A DNA stretch of 33,226 nt from an uncultured Planctomycetaceae bacterium (lineage in GTDB: Bacteria; Planctomycetota; Planctomycetia; Pirellulales; Pirellulaceae). The notes under the pieces are model-generated. The model ran no database searches. It was not told the DNA's origin and saw only the letters and a list, made by a program, of their open reading frames with translations. The position numbers and the translations under genes were made by a program. Location: positions 1-33,226 of the forward strand of contig CAIYOB010001564.1 in the NCBI GenBank assembly GCA_903927685.1, written 5' to 3'. Positions 7,840-16,334 of the stretch are shown here, in pieces; positions within the stretch are counted from its first letter, which is position 1; each line of letters starts with the position of its first letter.

Positions 7840-9315
7840 TCACGCGTCCTTGTCGAGTTCCGCCAGCATTTCCAGCAGTTGGGTGGTCAGGATCACGGAC
7901 GTGTCTTCCTGGACCCGGTTGGTGCCCAGCCAGGTTTCGTAGCCGCCCAGCCGATGCTGCTCGGGTGTCGGCAGGTAGCCGTACGAGCCGTTGGCGATGC
8001 CGATCACCATGGTCCGGGGAAACGGGCTGCGGCGTTTCAAGTCGAGGCCGATTTCCGCGAACGTCTCGAACGGAATCGCACAGATCGCCAGCTCGCCGAT
8101 CCGCACCGCCTGGAGCGTGACGCCCAAGGTCTCGGTCGCTTCGGCCAGCGACAGCGTGCGTCGCGCGTAGGCATCCGCCAGGTTGGGCAGCTTGGCCCGC
8201 TCGGCTTCGTCCGTCACGGCCAGCACCGCCTGGGCCCGCTCGATCTGCTCGGCCGTCGGCCGGCGCTGCTTCAGGGTGACTTCGCGCTGCCGCATGCCCA
8301 GCCGCGCGTCCGGGCGGTGGGCGCCGATCGTCGCTCGGGCGTGCCACGCGGCGTCGGCGGCTTTGCCTGCCACGATCCGAATCTGCTCGAACGGCTCGCG
8401 CGGCGGCCGGTTGACCAGGAAGGGAATGTTGTTGATATCGCCGGAGGTGCCGTTGGACATCATCGCGACGAACTTGTCGCCCGCCGACAGACGGGAAGGC
8501 ATCAGCCGGGCGAACTCGCCATAGTAATCGGCCGAGACCTGCGCCCGCGGAGTGGCGCCGACGTAGTGCAGGGAATAATTGGCCAACAGCGCCAGCGGCT
8601 GGCGGGATTTCGCCTCCTGGACCGACAGGATGGTCACGTCGGGGTCCGTCGGGCCAGCGGGGCGGTCGAGCACGTCGGGACTGGTGCCGGGGTTCATCTT
8701 GACCTGGTCCAGTTCACCGAACGGATTGGGCGGCATCTTGCCGGGCTTCAGGTACCAGCGGCGGTTGAAGACCTCGTCGGGCAGCGGGTGGGCGGCGTGC
8801 CCGACTGCGGCGGGACGAAGCGCGGCGTGGGCGCGGGCGATCGCTTCGACGCACCCGTCCACCAGGATCTTGCGATACGGCTCGGCGCCCGACGCCGGGG
8901 CGCTGTGCGTATGGGTCGCAGCCAGGAGGATCTTTTCGGCCGCCACACCGCCGCGCTCGGCAGCCAGCTTCTTGATTTCGTCGACCACCTCGCGGCCCAG
9001 GCCCAAGGTGTCCACGACGACGAGTGCCAGCGCGGTGGCCCCATCGTCCAGCACCAAGGCGCGGGCGTGCAACGGGTCGTGAACGCCCTCGGCCAGATTG
9101 GCGCTGAAGCCGCCCGGCATGTTGACCGGGAACTGCTGCGGCGAAATATCGACCGCGGCGGCGCCGGCCCGCAGCACGGGAGCTTGCTGTGCCCAACCGG
9201 GCCAGCTGCCCGCCAGGGCCAACCAGACGCCCAACGCCGGCGCAAGACACCGGGCGAGCGCGAGGCGGTGGAAGGACACGCAAGACGGCAACGCAGCAGC
9301 GGATGGCAGGTTCAT
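7840..9315 (-). CDS. Secreted neutral/alkaline ceramidase-like hydrolase
   Basis: A 491-residue protein. The start at 9315 has GGGAG seven bases upstream and opens a signal peptide ending near GWAQQ (residue 44). The frame stays open further upstream, but that part has no support. The mature protein matches the N-terminal catalytic domain of neutral ceramidases: RAGAAAVDISP (about 49-59), PGGF, HDPLHARALVLDDG (79-92), and LAATHTHSAP with His135 and His137 as likely zinc ligands. A later SNGTSGDINN stretch corresponds to the region of the ceramidase nucleophile. It lacks the C-terminal domain of true ceramidases (about 650 residues or more). In planctomycetes this family is expanded and may hydrolyse other amides or esters, so the substrate is left open. 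The unrecognised secreted protein follows in the same transcription direction. Confidence 0.8.
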   Translation of the reverse strand: MNLPSAAALPSCVSFHRLALARCLAPALGVWLALAGSWPGWAQQAPVLRAGAAAVDISPQQFPVNMPGGFSANLAEGVHDPLHARALVLDDGATALALVVVDTLGLGREVVDEIKKLAAERGGVAAEKILLAATHTHSAPASGAEPYRKILVDGCVEAIARAHAALRPAAVGHAAHPLPDEVFNRRWYLKPGKMPPNPFGELDQVKMNPGTSPDVLDRPAGPTDPDVTILSVQEAKSRQPLALLANYSLHYVGATPRAQVSADYYGEFARLMPSRLSAGDKFVAMMSNGTSGDINNIPFLVNRPPREPFEQIRIVAGKAADAAWHARATIGAHRPDARLGMRQREVTLKQRRPTAEQIERAQAVLAVTDEAERAKLPNLADAYARRTLSLAEATETLGVTLQAVRIGELAICAIPFETFAEIGLDLKRRSPFPRTMVIGIANGSYGYLPTPEQHRLGGYETWLGTNRVQEDTSVILTTQLLEMLAELDKDA

Positions 9316-9478
9316 TTCACAGCTCCCGGGAAGTACCGAACACGCACAGATCAACCGTCGGCACGGGCGAATCGAGGCGAGGGCTGCCGGGGCCCAAATT
9401 CGCGAGAAGTGCCGGATTCCGACCTTTACACCGCTCCGTGAATTGCTAACAATATAGCCAAACTGTTTGGTGCGACGC

Positions 9479-9516
9479 GAGCGGCCTCCCAGATCTCCGG
9501 GAGGTCGCTCTTTTTT
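9479..9516 (+). terminator. Intrinsic terminator in the greA leader (possible attenuator)
   Basis: A 12-pair stem, GAGCGGCCTCCC (9479-9490) with GGGAGGTCGCTC (9499-9510), including one G-U pair, an eight-base loop (9491-9498), and six T directly after (9511-9516). This is a textbook rho-independent terminator. It points toward greA and ends two bases before the purine-rich ribosome binding site (AGGGGAGAGG). No plus-strand gene lies upstream within the window that would need terminating, since the neighbour is divergent, so an attenuator controlling greA, or a short leader RNA, is the better reading. A weak promoter, TTTACA (9425-9430) with an AT-rich stretch after it, could make the leader. 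Confidence 0.75.
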
Positions 9517-9531
9517 CAGGGGAGAGGATGG

Positions 9532-10014
9532 ATGACCGGCTACGTCCCAATGACGCGTGAGGCCTACAACCGTCGCAAGGCGGAAGTCGATCGGTTGGAA
9601 CACGACGAGATCCCCCAGATCGCCGAGAAAATCGCCCAAGCACGCGGCGAGGGCGATCTGAGTGAAAACGCGGAGTACCATGCGCAGCGCGAGGCGATGG
9701 GCCTGTTGCAAGCCCGCATCAACCAGATGAAAAGCGAACTGGCCCGGGCCTCGATTGTCGATCCCGACAAACTGCCCAAGGACGAGGTCGCGTTCGGGGC
9801 GACCGTGACCGTCCGCGACCTGGATTACGACGACGAGGAGGAATTCACGCTCGTCGGCAAGGGCGACGAGGATTACGACAGCGGCAAGTACCTGATCACC
9901 AGCCCGGTCGGCCAAGGCCTGTTGGGCAAGAAGGTCGGCGACCAGGTGGAGATCGACGTCCCGAAGGGCAAGCTGCGCTTCGAGATCCTCGCCATCCGCT
10001 ACGATTCGATGTGA
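9532..10014 (+). CDS. greA: Transcription elongation factor GreA
   Basis: A 160-residue protein of normal GreA length. GreA enters the RNA polymerase secondary channel and stimulates cleavage of backtracked RNA. The N-terminal coiled coil (about 8-80) ends in the tip sequence [11 protein letters not shown], with Asp42 and Glu45 matching the essential acidic pair of E. coli GreA (41 and 44). The C-terminal domain has the usual IDPDKL-like linker, GATVTVRDL, and the [19 protein letters not shown] block. The ATG at 9532 follows a strong AGGGGAGAGG. A terminator hairpin directly upstream suggests that expression depends on read-through. The gene is convergent with the GH2 gene, 23 bases away. Confidence 0.97.
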   Translation: MTGYVPMTREAYNRRKAEVDRLEHDEIPQIAEKIAQARGEGDLSENAEYHAQREAMGLLQARINQMKSELARASIVDPDKLPKDEVAFGATVTVRDLDYDDEEEFTLVGKGDEDYDSGKYLITSPVGQGLLGKKVGDQVEIDVPKGKLRFEILAIRYDSM

Positions 10015-10037
10015 CGGCTCCCGCTTGACCGCTCATT

Positions 10038-12287
10038 TCATTCCACCACCACCCAGCGCCGGCTGAGCGTCGGGGTGATGTCGTTGTTATCCGGCTTGGC
10101 GGTAGCTTTCAGCAGGCCCTTGCCGGCGGCCGTGGGCACATCGAGTGTCAATTCGTAGCTGGCATCGCCGCCCGCGGCCACTTCGAAACGCCGCTCGACC
10201 TTGGCCAGCGTCTGCCCGGATTCGCTTTCCAGGGACAGGCTCAGATCCCCCGCCACCGCGTGCGGATGGTCGTTGACCATCATCACCGTCAAACGGCGGC
10301 GCGTGTTCGCCGGCAGACTTGGCTGGAAGAAGTTCAGGTACACGCCCAGCGGCTGAAAGGCTTGGCCGACGTAGTCCGCAAAGGCCGGATCCAGTTCGAG
10401 CTTCGTGGCGTCGCGAAAGTGGTCCGACGTGTACACGCCCGGATAGCTGCACGTCAGATAGACGAAGTGAATGATCCCGGCGTATTGGCGATGAGCCCGC
10501 CAGAACTCGGTCTTGCCGGCCAGCAAGTAGGCCCACAGATCCAACCGCTGACGGGCGGTCGCCTGGCGGCCCAGCAGGCTCTCGTAGACCCCCTCGGTCA
10601 GCCGCGTGGGCGACCCGTCGCGGTTCAGCCACAGCCAACCGTATTCGTTGATCAGCGGCGGATTCCGGTCGGACGGCAGAGCCCCGGGCTTGGGTTTGCT
10701 GTCCATCGTCTCCAGGTCGCTCATTTTGAACTTCAGCTCGCCGCGGTACCCGCCGATCATCAGGTACGGGTGATGCTCGACCGGGTCGTTCGGACCGGCT
10801 GGCGGATTGTAGCTGTTCTCCCAGGGGCGATCCGACAGGTCCAGCTCGCGGACGGCAGGGATGATCTTGTCGCCGAACATGGGGTCCTTCGTCTCATTGT
10901 TGGCATCCCACACGGCCACGCTCGGATGATTCCAGTTGTCCCGCATCCAGTCGCGGTACTGGCGGATCATCTCGTCCGCGTCGTGCGTCCGGGAATAACC
11001 CTCGTACCAGCCGGGGCCGCCCGTCCAGACGAAGAACTCGTTCTGAATCAGCAGACCGACTTCGTCGCAGATGTCCAGCCAACGGTCCGGCACCGGCCCG
11101 ATGCAAAACCGGAAGTAGTTCCAGTGCATCTGCTTGGGCAATTCGCCCAACAGCTTTCTGACCCAAGCGTCATTCCAGGGCAGATCGCGGCACAGCGGAT
11201 CCTCGAAGAATCGGTGCAGGGTGATGTTCGAGCCGCGCAAGTAGTAGACGTTTCCGTTCAGATAGGCACGTTTCGTAGCGGCGTCGAACCGGAACTCGCG
11301 CATCCCGAAGCGGGTCGTCACGGAATCGCCGCCGGTACCGGATTCCACCACGTACAAGAACGGATCTTCGGGCGACCACAGCCGAGCGTTGGGCACCCGG
11401 ATCGTCTGCGTGACAACCCGTTCCTGGCCCGGGTCAAGCGACAGGGCCTGCGGTTCCGAGGACGCGACCTGCTCGCCACCTTGCCACGTCTTCACCTTAT
11501 GCACAAGCGACGTGGTAGCGACCGCGGCACCGCAATTCCGGACCCGGGTCTGCACCGTGATCTCGCTCGCGCCGATTCGCGGTGCAACCTGGATGGTCTC
11601 GATCAGCGGGTTGTCGCACAGGAGCACCGCAACACTGTCGTAGATCCCGGGCGTCCACTGGATCTTCTCGAAATCCGAGCCGGTGGGATAGGTGTCCGGC
11701 AGCACGGCCGGATGGGCGCCAATCCGCACGACCAGGCTGTTTTCCTCGTTCCAACGGATGGCTTCTTCCAGATGGAAGTAGCTGGCCGTGAAGCACCCGG
11801 CGTATTCACCCAACTTGCGGCCGTTCAGCCAGACGGCCGTCCCGAACTGGGCCTTGCTGATCTTCAACAGGGCGATCGTTCGCGCGGCTGGAGCGCGAAA
11901 CGTCTTGCGATACCACAGATAGTTGCGGTCTTGATCGACCTTACCCTTCCAGTAGTCTTTCAGCCATTCCGCCGGCGACAGCTTGGAGCGGATGCGATTG
12001 GCCAGTTGTTCGCGGCTTAGGAACCGGTCCACGCCCTCCAGGGGCGGCGTCGCCAGGTTGGCCAGCCCGGGGACCGGAACCGTGTGCCCGAATGTCGCGG
12101 GGATTTCGTCGGCCGACTTGCTGTCCGCCAGTTCCCACGTGCCGTCCAGGCTGAGCGTCTGGCGGTCGGCATGCGCAGGCAGGCCGAACAGCAGCCACAT
12201 GGGCAGGGACGCCAGCCAGATTCCGCCCCACCTGGTTAATGAACCTGCACACCGCCGGGAAAACGCCTGGGTCGGATTCACTTTCAT
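10038..12287 (-). CDS. Secreted glycoside hydrolase family 2 protein
   Basis: A 749-residue protein. The ATG at 12287 has AAGG eight bases upstream and gives a signal peptide ending near PAHA-DR (about residue 40); an ATG 17 codons earlier is less likely. Domain order is that of GH2: an N-terminal sugar-binding jelly roll with LSLDGTWELA and WYRKTF, a beta-sandwich with a VRIGAHP strand and LWSPEDPFLYVVE, then the TIM barrel beginning at YLRGSNITLHRF. Glu465 in the sequence DANNETKD fits the acid/base. Glu548 in INEYGW fits the nucleophile. GH2 covers beta-galactosidase, beta-glucuronidase and beta-mannosidase; the substrate cannot be chosen here. It is divergent from tpiA and convergent with greA. 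Confidence 0.88.
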   Translation of the reverse strand: MKVNPTQAFSRRCAGSLTRWGGIWLASLPMWLLFGLPAHADRQTLSLDGTWELADSKSADEIPATFGHTVPVPGLANLATPPLEGVDRFLSREQLANRIRSKLSPAEWLKDYWKGKVDQDRNYLWYRKTFRAPAARTIALLKISKAQFGTAVWLNGRKLGEYAGCFTASYFHLEEAIRWNEENSLVVRIGAHPAVLPDTYPTGSDFEKIQWTPGIYDSVAVLLCDNPLIETIQVAPRIGASEITVQTRVRNCGAAVATTSLVHKVKTWQGGEQVASSEPQALSLDPGQERVVTQTIRVPNARLWSPEDPFLYVVESGTGGDSVTTRFGMREFRFDAATKRAYLNGNVYYLRGSNITLHRFFEDPLCRDLPWNDAWVRKLLGELPKQMHWNYFRFCIGPVPDRWLDICDEVGLLIQNEFFVWTGGPGWYEGYSRTHDADEMIRQYRDWMRDNWNHPSVAVWDANNETKDPMFGDKIIPAVRELDLSDRPWENSYNPPAGPNDPVEHHPYLMIGGYRGELKFKMSDLETMDSKPKPGALPSDRNPPLINEYGWLWLNRDGSPTRLTEGVYESLLGRQATARQRLDLWAYLLAGKTEFWRAHRQYAGIIHFVYLTCSYPGVYTSDHFRDATKLELDPAFADYVGQAFQPLGVYLNFFQPSLPANTRRRLTVMMVNDHPHAVAGDLSLSLESESGQTLAKVERRFEVAAGGDASYELTLDVPTAAGKGLLKATAKPDNNDITPTLSRRWVVVE

Positions 12288-12415
12288 GAGGTCACCTTTA
12301 TCGTAATTTTGGGCATGTTTGGATGCTTGGCCGTCCATTTCCCCTCGACGAGCCTTGGCGTCGTATGGTAGTTTACTAGGTTCTAAGGTTCAGCGAATCT
12401 GAGGTCCTTGGCGAT

Positions 12416-12477
12416 TTTTGCGTCAAGACATGGCTTTTGATGTTAATACGCAAAGTAAACCCGTAAGTCCAATTTAC
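12416..12477. promoter_or_regulatory. Palindromic elements in the tpiA leader
   Basis: TTTGCGT (12416-12422) and ACGCAAA (12447-12453) form an inverted repeat with 24 bases between, and CGTAA (12461-12465) pairs with TTACG (12473-12477) just before the tpiA ribosome binding site. A weak promoter, TTGCGT with GTTAAT 18 bases later, overlaps the first repeat. This could be an operator or leader fold, but chance is possible at these arm lengths. Confidence 0.3.
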
Positions 12478-12491
12478 GAAGGAAGTCAGCT

Positions 12492-13250
12492 GTGAGACGC
12501 CCGTTTATTGCTGGAAACTGGAAGATGAACTTGAACCGCGCGGCTGCCGCTGCGTTGGTTGCGGACTTGAAGGCGAAGGTAAGCGGGATCAGCACCGTCG
12601 ACGTGGCCGTGTGTCCTCCGTTTGTCTACCTGCACGAGGTCGCGGGGGTGATCGCCGGTTCGCCCATTGCGCTGGGCGCCCAAAACATGTATCACGAGAA
12701 GGACGGGGCGTTCACGGGTGAAATCAGTGCGGCGATGCTGGTCGACGTGGGCTGCAAGTACGTCATCTTGGGGCACAGCGAGCGGCGGCGGATTATCGGC
12801 GAGACCAACGAGGCGGTCTGCCGCAAGGTGCACGCGGCGATCGCGGCCGGATTGGCTCCGATCGTGTGCGTTGGCGAGACGCTGCAGGAACGCGAGGCGG
12901 GCAAGACCTTCGACATCGTCCGCGAGCAGGTGTACGGTTCGTTGGCGGGGGTGAAGACCGAACAGGCGCAGAGCCTGGTGATCGCGTACGAGCCCGTGTG
13001 GGCGATCGGTACGGGCGTGAATGCATCGCCGGAGCAGGCGGAGGAAGTGCACGCCGATCTGCGGAATGCGTTGGAGAGCCGATTCGGCGCTGCCTTGGCG
13101 GCCCAGATCCGGCTCCAGTACGGCGGCAGCGTCAAGGCGTCCAATGCCAAGGAACTGCTGGCCAAGGAGAACATCGACGGAGCGTTGGTGGGTGGCGCGT
13201 CGCTGAAAGCGGCCGATTTCGCGCCGATTATCGAAGCGGCTCGCGGCTAG
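12492..13250 (+). CDS. tpiA: Triosephosphate isomerase
   Basis: A 252-residue cytosolic glycolytic enzyme that interconverts dihydroxyacetone phosphate and glyceraldehyde 3-phosphate. The start is GTG at 12492, after GAAGGAAG. All active-site parts are present: Asn9 and Lys11 in AGNWKMN, His95 in ILGHSERR, Glu167 in AYEPVWAIGTG (which also gives the mobile loop 6), and the phosphate-binding QYGGSVK and GALVGGASL segments near the C-terminus. Length is normal. It is followed after 123 bases by secG, an arrangement seen in many bacteria, and is divergent from the GH2 gene. Confidence 0.97.
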   Translation: MRRPFIAGNWKMNLNRAAAAALVADLKAKVSGISTVDVAVCPPFVYLHEVAGVIAGSPIALGAQNMYHEKDGAFTGEISAAMLVDVGCKYVILGHSERRRIIGETNEAVCRKVHAAIAAGLAPIVCVGETLQEREAGKTFDIVREQVYGSLAGVKTEQAQSLVIAYEPVWAIGTGVNASPEQAEEVHADLRNALESRFGAALAAQIRLQYGGSVKASNAKELLAKENIDGALVGGASLKAADFAPIIEAARG

Positions 13251-13373
13251 CGGCGCCGCGTCGGTACGAGAGGGTTCTGCCGCGCCGCCGCGGAAGGCTG
13301 GCGCGCGTGGCGGGGCGGGGAGACTACGGGCCGTGTATCGCGGCGAGAACGGAGAGTTTCAAGGGAGTTGCCT

Positions 13374-13940
13374 GTGTTGTCAGTACTGTTTGCGGCCGGC
13401 ACGTTTTTGCACTACCTGTTCGGGATCCTGATGTTCATCGTCGCGCTGTTCTTGATCCTGCTGGTCTTGGTCCAGCGCGGACGCGGCGGCGGTTTGACCG
13501 GCGCCTTGGGCGGGATGGGCGGTCAGAGCGCGTTCGGCACGAAAGCGGGTGACATGTTCACCCGCGTGACGATGGTCACGGCGGGCGTCTGGATTCTGCT
13601 GTGCATGTGCGCCATCTGGCTGCTGGGCTCGCAAGACGAATGGGGCGGCACAGGCAAGTCGGGGGCTCGCGGAGGCAATCGCGGTTCCACATCGGCCCCC
13701 GCACCGGTGACCCCCGGGGCGCCCAGTTCGACCGCGCCCAGTTCGACCGCGCCCAGTTCGACCGCGCCGGGCGCAGCCACGTCGCCGGCCCCGGCGTCGA
13801 GCGCTGTGCCGGCAGGTGACGCCAAGCCGGCTCCCGCCGCCGCAGTTCCCGCAGCCGCCGAGATGCCTGCCTCCTCGCCGGCCGAGGCGCCGGAGGCACC
13901 GGCCCCGGCGGCGCCCGAGGCTCCGAAGGCCAAGGAGTAG
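13374..13940 (+). CDS. secG: SecG, protein translocase subunit, with long Ala/Pro/Ser tail
   Basis: A 188-residue version of SecG, which helps SecYE move proteins across the inner membrane. GTG at 13374 is chosen because AAGGGAG ends six bases before it; a TTG at 13368 would touch the Shine-Dalgarno. The SecG core is complete: a first membrane helix (about 8-33), the cytoplasmic loop [27 protein letters not shown] with the family's glycine-rich signature, and a second helix (about 66-85). A normal SecG ends shortly after. Here about 100 more residues follow, made almost only of Ala, Pro, Ser, Thr, Glu and Gly, probably disordered. The tail contains three exact 15-base repeats. It follows tpiA and precedes the yicC operon. 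Confidence 0.92.
   Translation: MLSVLFAAGTFLHYLFGILMFIVALFLILLVLVQRGRGGGLTGALGGMGGQSAFGTKAGDMFTRVTMVTAGVWILLCMCAIWLLGSQDEWGGTGKSGARGGNRGSTSAPAPVTPGAPSSTAPSSTAPSSTAPGAATSPAPASSAVPAGDAKPAPAAAVPAAAEMPASSPAEAPEAPAPAAPEAPKAKE
13721..13765 (+). repeat. Three exact 15-base tandem repeats inside secG
   Basis: The unit GCCCAGTTCGACCGC occurs three times without change (13721-13735, 13736-13750, 13751-13765). It keeps the reading frame and encodes Ala-Pro-Ser-Ser-Thr-like pentads in the disordered SecG tail. Exact identity, including third codon positions, points to recent slippage or duplication and likely length variation among strains. Confidence 0.9.
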
Positions 13941-14010
13941 TTGCTTCCAGCAGTCCCCGCCGGACGGAAAGCCTCCGGCGTAGTTCGCGTTCGACCCAGT
14001 TGGCGGTGCG

Positions 14011-14904
14011 ATGTCTGTCCCTTTGCTGAGCATGACCGGTCACGGCGAGGCCCACCGCCACGAAAACGGCGTTCGGGTGGCGGTCGAGGTCCGGACGGTC
14101 AACAACCGGTTCCTGAAGCTGTCGTTGCGGATCTCGGACGGCTTCGGCTGCCTCGAACCGATGATCGAAGCCGTGATCCGGGATCATCTCCGCCGCGGCT
14201 CGGTCACGGTCTCGATCCGTGTCGAATGCGAATCCTCGCCCGAAGATTTCCGGCTGAACGAGGTCGTCGTGGCCAGCTATTACCGCCAACTGCGCGAGTT
14301 GGCCCAGCGGGAAGGCGGGCTGCAGGAGATCCGCATCGATTCGCTGCTGGCTCTGCCGGGTGTGGTCGTCGAGAGCGAGAATCGGCGCACCGATACGGAC
14401 ACCGTGTGGCCGGTGCTCGAGAGAGCGTTGAACGAGGCCCTGGAGAACTTGTCCCGGATGCGGGCGGACGAGGGCGCGGCGATGGGCCGAGACCTGCACG
14501 CCAATTGCCAAGCCATCGATGCGGACTTGGAGCAGATCAGCCGACGCGCACCGCTGGTCGTGGACGCGTACCGCAAACGGTTGCTCGAACGGCTGAACAA
14601 ACTCCTGGAAGAGTTCGGTCTGGAGATCCAAGCGGCGGATGTCGTCCGCGAAGTCGGCTTGTTCACGGATCGGAGTGATATCTCCGAAGAAATCGTGCGA
14701 CTGCGGAGCCACCTGCAGCAGTTTGACAATATCGCCCGCACGGAACAGAACAGCGGCCGGAAACTCGAATTCCTGATCCAGGAAATGCTCCGCGAAACGA
14801 ACACGATCGGCTCCAAAGCGAACGATGCGGAAATCGCCCGTCATGTGGTCGAGATCAAGACGGCGATCGAACGCCTGCGAGAAATGATTCAGAACGTCGA
14901 ATGA
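14011..14904 (+). CDS. yicC: YicC/YloC family endoribonuclease
   Basis: A 297-residue member of the YicC/YloC family, of the usual length. E. coli YicC is an RNase linked to small-RNA turnover. The N-terminal domain starts with the family signature LLSMTGHGEAHR and continues through EVRTVNNRFLKLSLRIS. The C-terminal domain carries the best conserved stretch, GRKLEFLIQEMLRETNTIGSKAND, followed by the helix ending at the stop. ATG at 14011 gives the correct N-terminus. Its TGA overlaps the gmk ATG by four bases, so the two are translationally coupled. The yicC-gmk-rpoZ-coaBC order is widespread in bacteria. Confidence 0.95.
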   Translation: MSVPLLSMTGHGEAHRHENGVRVAVEVRTVNNRFLKLSLRISDGFGCLEPMIEAVIRDHLRRGSVTVSIRVECESSPEDFRLNEVVVASYYRQLRELAQREGGLQEIRIDSLLALPGVVVESENRRTDTDTVWPVLERALNEALENLSRMRADEGAAMGRDLHANCQAIDADLEQISRRAPLVVDAYRKRLLERLNKLLEEFGLEIQAADVVREVGLFTDRSDISEEIVRLRSHLQQFDNIARTEQNSGRKLEFLIQEMLRETNTIGSKANDAEIARHVVEIKTAIERLREMIQNVE

Positions 14905-15503
14905 CCGGTTTACCCCAGGGCAGACTTGTGATCATCTCGGGGCCCTCGGGCGCCGGGAAATCCACGGTGGTTCGGCAACTGCTGGACACGTGTCCGCTGC
15001 CGTTGCAGTTGAGCGTTTCGGCCACCACGCGCCACCCGCGACTTGGCGAACGCGATGGCGTGGAATACCATTTCGTGTCGCACGACGAGTTCTGCCGCCG
15101 CCGCGAGGCGGGTGATTTTCTGGAATGGAAAGAAGTCTTTGGACGCGGCGACCTGTACGGCACCCTGCGGAGCGAGACCACGGCCGGCTTGGCGGCGGGA
15201 AAATGGGTAATCCTGGAGATCGACGTCGAGGGAGCGATGGTGGTCCTGGACCAGCACCCGGACGCCATCACGATTTTCGTTCACCCCGGCTCGATGGAAG
15301 AGCTCGAACACCGGCTGCGCGGCCGGGGTACCGAGTCGGCCGAGTCGATCCAGCGGCGGCTGGCGGTCGCACGCCGCGAAATGGAATGCAAGAACCGTTA
15401 TCGTTTCGAAGTGCTTAACGATTCCAAGGACCGGGCGGTCCAGGAAATTTGCGACATACTTCTGTCACACGCCGGAGACCTCTACGCATGCTCGACGAAC
15501 TGA
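14901..15503 (+). CDS. gmk: Guanylate kinase
   Basis: A 200-residue kinase that phosphorylates GMP to GDP with ATP. The P-loop GPSGAGKS is at residues 14-21. The GMP-binding region is seen in [22 protein letters not shown] and in [16 protein letters not shown], and the IDVEGAMVV strand is the expected Walker B-like element. The lid region includes [17 protein letters not shown]. The start overlaps the yicC stop by four bases. Its own 3' end overlaps the rpoZ start by 16 bases, so all three are read from one message. Confidence 0.96.
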   Translation: MTGLPQGRLVIISGPSGAGKSTVVRQLLDTCPLPLQLSVSATTRHPRLGERDGVEYHFVSHDEFCRRREAGDFLEWKEVFGRGDLYGTLRSETTAGLAAGKWVILEIDVEGAMVVLDQHPDAITIFVHPGSMEELEHRLRGRGTESAESIQRRLAVARREMECKNRYRFEVLNDSKDRAVQEICDILLSHAGDLYACSTN

Positions 15504-15751
15504 AGGAAGAAGCGATTGTCAACAAAGTCGGCGGCCGGTTCAAGCTGTCCACCCTGATCCAGAAGCGGCTGGTCCAGTTGAATCAGGGCAGCCGCCCGTT
15601 GGTCGCCATGAAGACGGCGGACCGGATGAAGGTCGTCCTGCAAGAGATCGCCCAGGACAAGATCTACCTGGACGCCTCGAACCAGGTGCGCGTCACTGGC
15701 GAGATGCCGGACATCCGCGAAGAGCCTGAACTGAATTTCGGCGATCTATGA
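15488..15751 (+). CDS. rpoZ: RNA polymerase omega subunit
   Basis: An 87-residue omega subunit, which supports assembly of the beta' subunit. The ATG at 15488 lies inside the end of gmk (16-base overlap) and has GGAG ten bases upstream; a start 13 codons earlier has no such support. The core helix [16 protein letters not shown] (about 12-27) and the region [23 protein letters not shown] match omega. The C-terminal part is acidic. Its TGA overlaps the coaC ATG by four bases. Confidence 0.92.
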   Translation: MLDELKEEAIVNKVGGRFKLSTLIQKRLVQLNQGSRPLVAMKTADRMKVVLQEIAQDKIYLDASNQVRVTGEMPDIREEPELNFGDL

Positions 15752-16308
15752 AGGGCCGCGAGCTGATCATCGGCGTCACCGGCGGCATTGCGGCTTACAA
15801 GACCGCAGCCCTGGTCAGCCGTCTGGTGCAAGCCGGGGCGGGCGTGAGCGTGGTGATGACCGCCGCCGCAACCCGCTTCGTCGGGCCGGTGACGTTCAAG
15901 GCGTTGACCGGGCGGCCCGTGGGCACCAGCGTGTTCAGCCAACCGGAATTGCCGTTGGGTGCGCATATTGAACTGGCCCAGAAGGCCGACTTGATGTGCG
16001 TGGCCCCGGCGACGGCCAATTTCCTGGGCAAAGCGGCTCAAGGGATCGCAGACGATCTGCTGAGCACCCTGTACTTATCGTTCGCCGGGCCGATCTACGT
16101 CGCGCCGGCGATGAACACGGTCATGTGGAACAAACCCAGCGTCCAGCGCAACGTCCAGCAACTGCGGGCCGATGGCGTGCTGGTGATCGACCCCGACGAG
16201 GGTTGGCTCAGCTGCCGGGCGCAAGGGGCTGGCCGGATGGCTGATCCCGAGGCGATTTTCGAAACCCTGCGGGCCCGCTTGAGCACCCCCGAGAGCCCGC
16301 GATCCTGA
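15748..16308 (+). CDS. coaC: Phosphopantothenoylcysteine decarboxylase (CoaC), stand-alone
   Basis: A 186-residue flavoprotein that removes CO2 from 4'-phosphopantothenoylcysteine in coenzyme A synthesis. The FMN-binding start is [12 protein letters not shown] (9-20). His73 in GAHIELAQ is the expected catalytic histidine. PAMNTVMW (120-127) is the family signature for substrate binding. Cys156 in [12 protein letters not shown] fits the conserved proton-donating cysteine. In most bacteria this domain is the N-terminal half of a fused CoaBC protein. Here it ends after about 180 residues, and the ligase is a separate gene 26 bases downstream. The ATG overlaps the rpoZ stop by four bases. Confidence 0.93.
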   Translation: MKGRELIIGVTGGIAAYKTAALVSRLVQAGAGVSVVMTAAATRFVGPVTFKALTGRPVGTSVFSQPELPLGAHIELAQKADLMCVAPATANFLGKAAQGIADDLLSTLYLSFAGPIYVAPAMNTVMWNKPSVQRNVQQLRADGVLVIDPDEGWLSCRAQGAGRMADPEAIFETLRARLSTPESPRS

Positions 16309-16334
16309 CCCACCCGCGCGCGTCCGCCACATAC

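Noticed and set aside
6610..9441. A 943-codon open frame on the plus strand
   Set aside because: It lies fully opposite the two secreted-protein genes, has no start with a ribosome binding site, and its composition (Arg/Gln/Gly-rich, no domain) is that of an antisense shadow in GC-rich DNA.
10260..12020. A 586-codon plus-strand frame opposite the GH2 gene
   Set aside because: Antisense to a gene with confirmed catalytic glutamates; rich in Val/Arg/Gln/His, with no recognisable domain.
13721..13765. Tandem repeats as a possible CRISPR array
   Set aside because: The 15-base units touch each other without spacers and lie in frame within secG.
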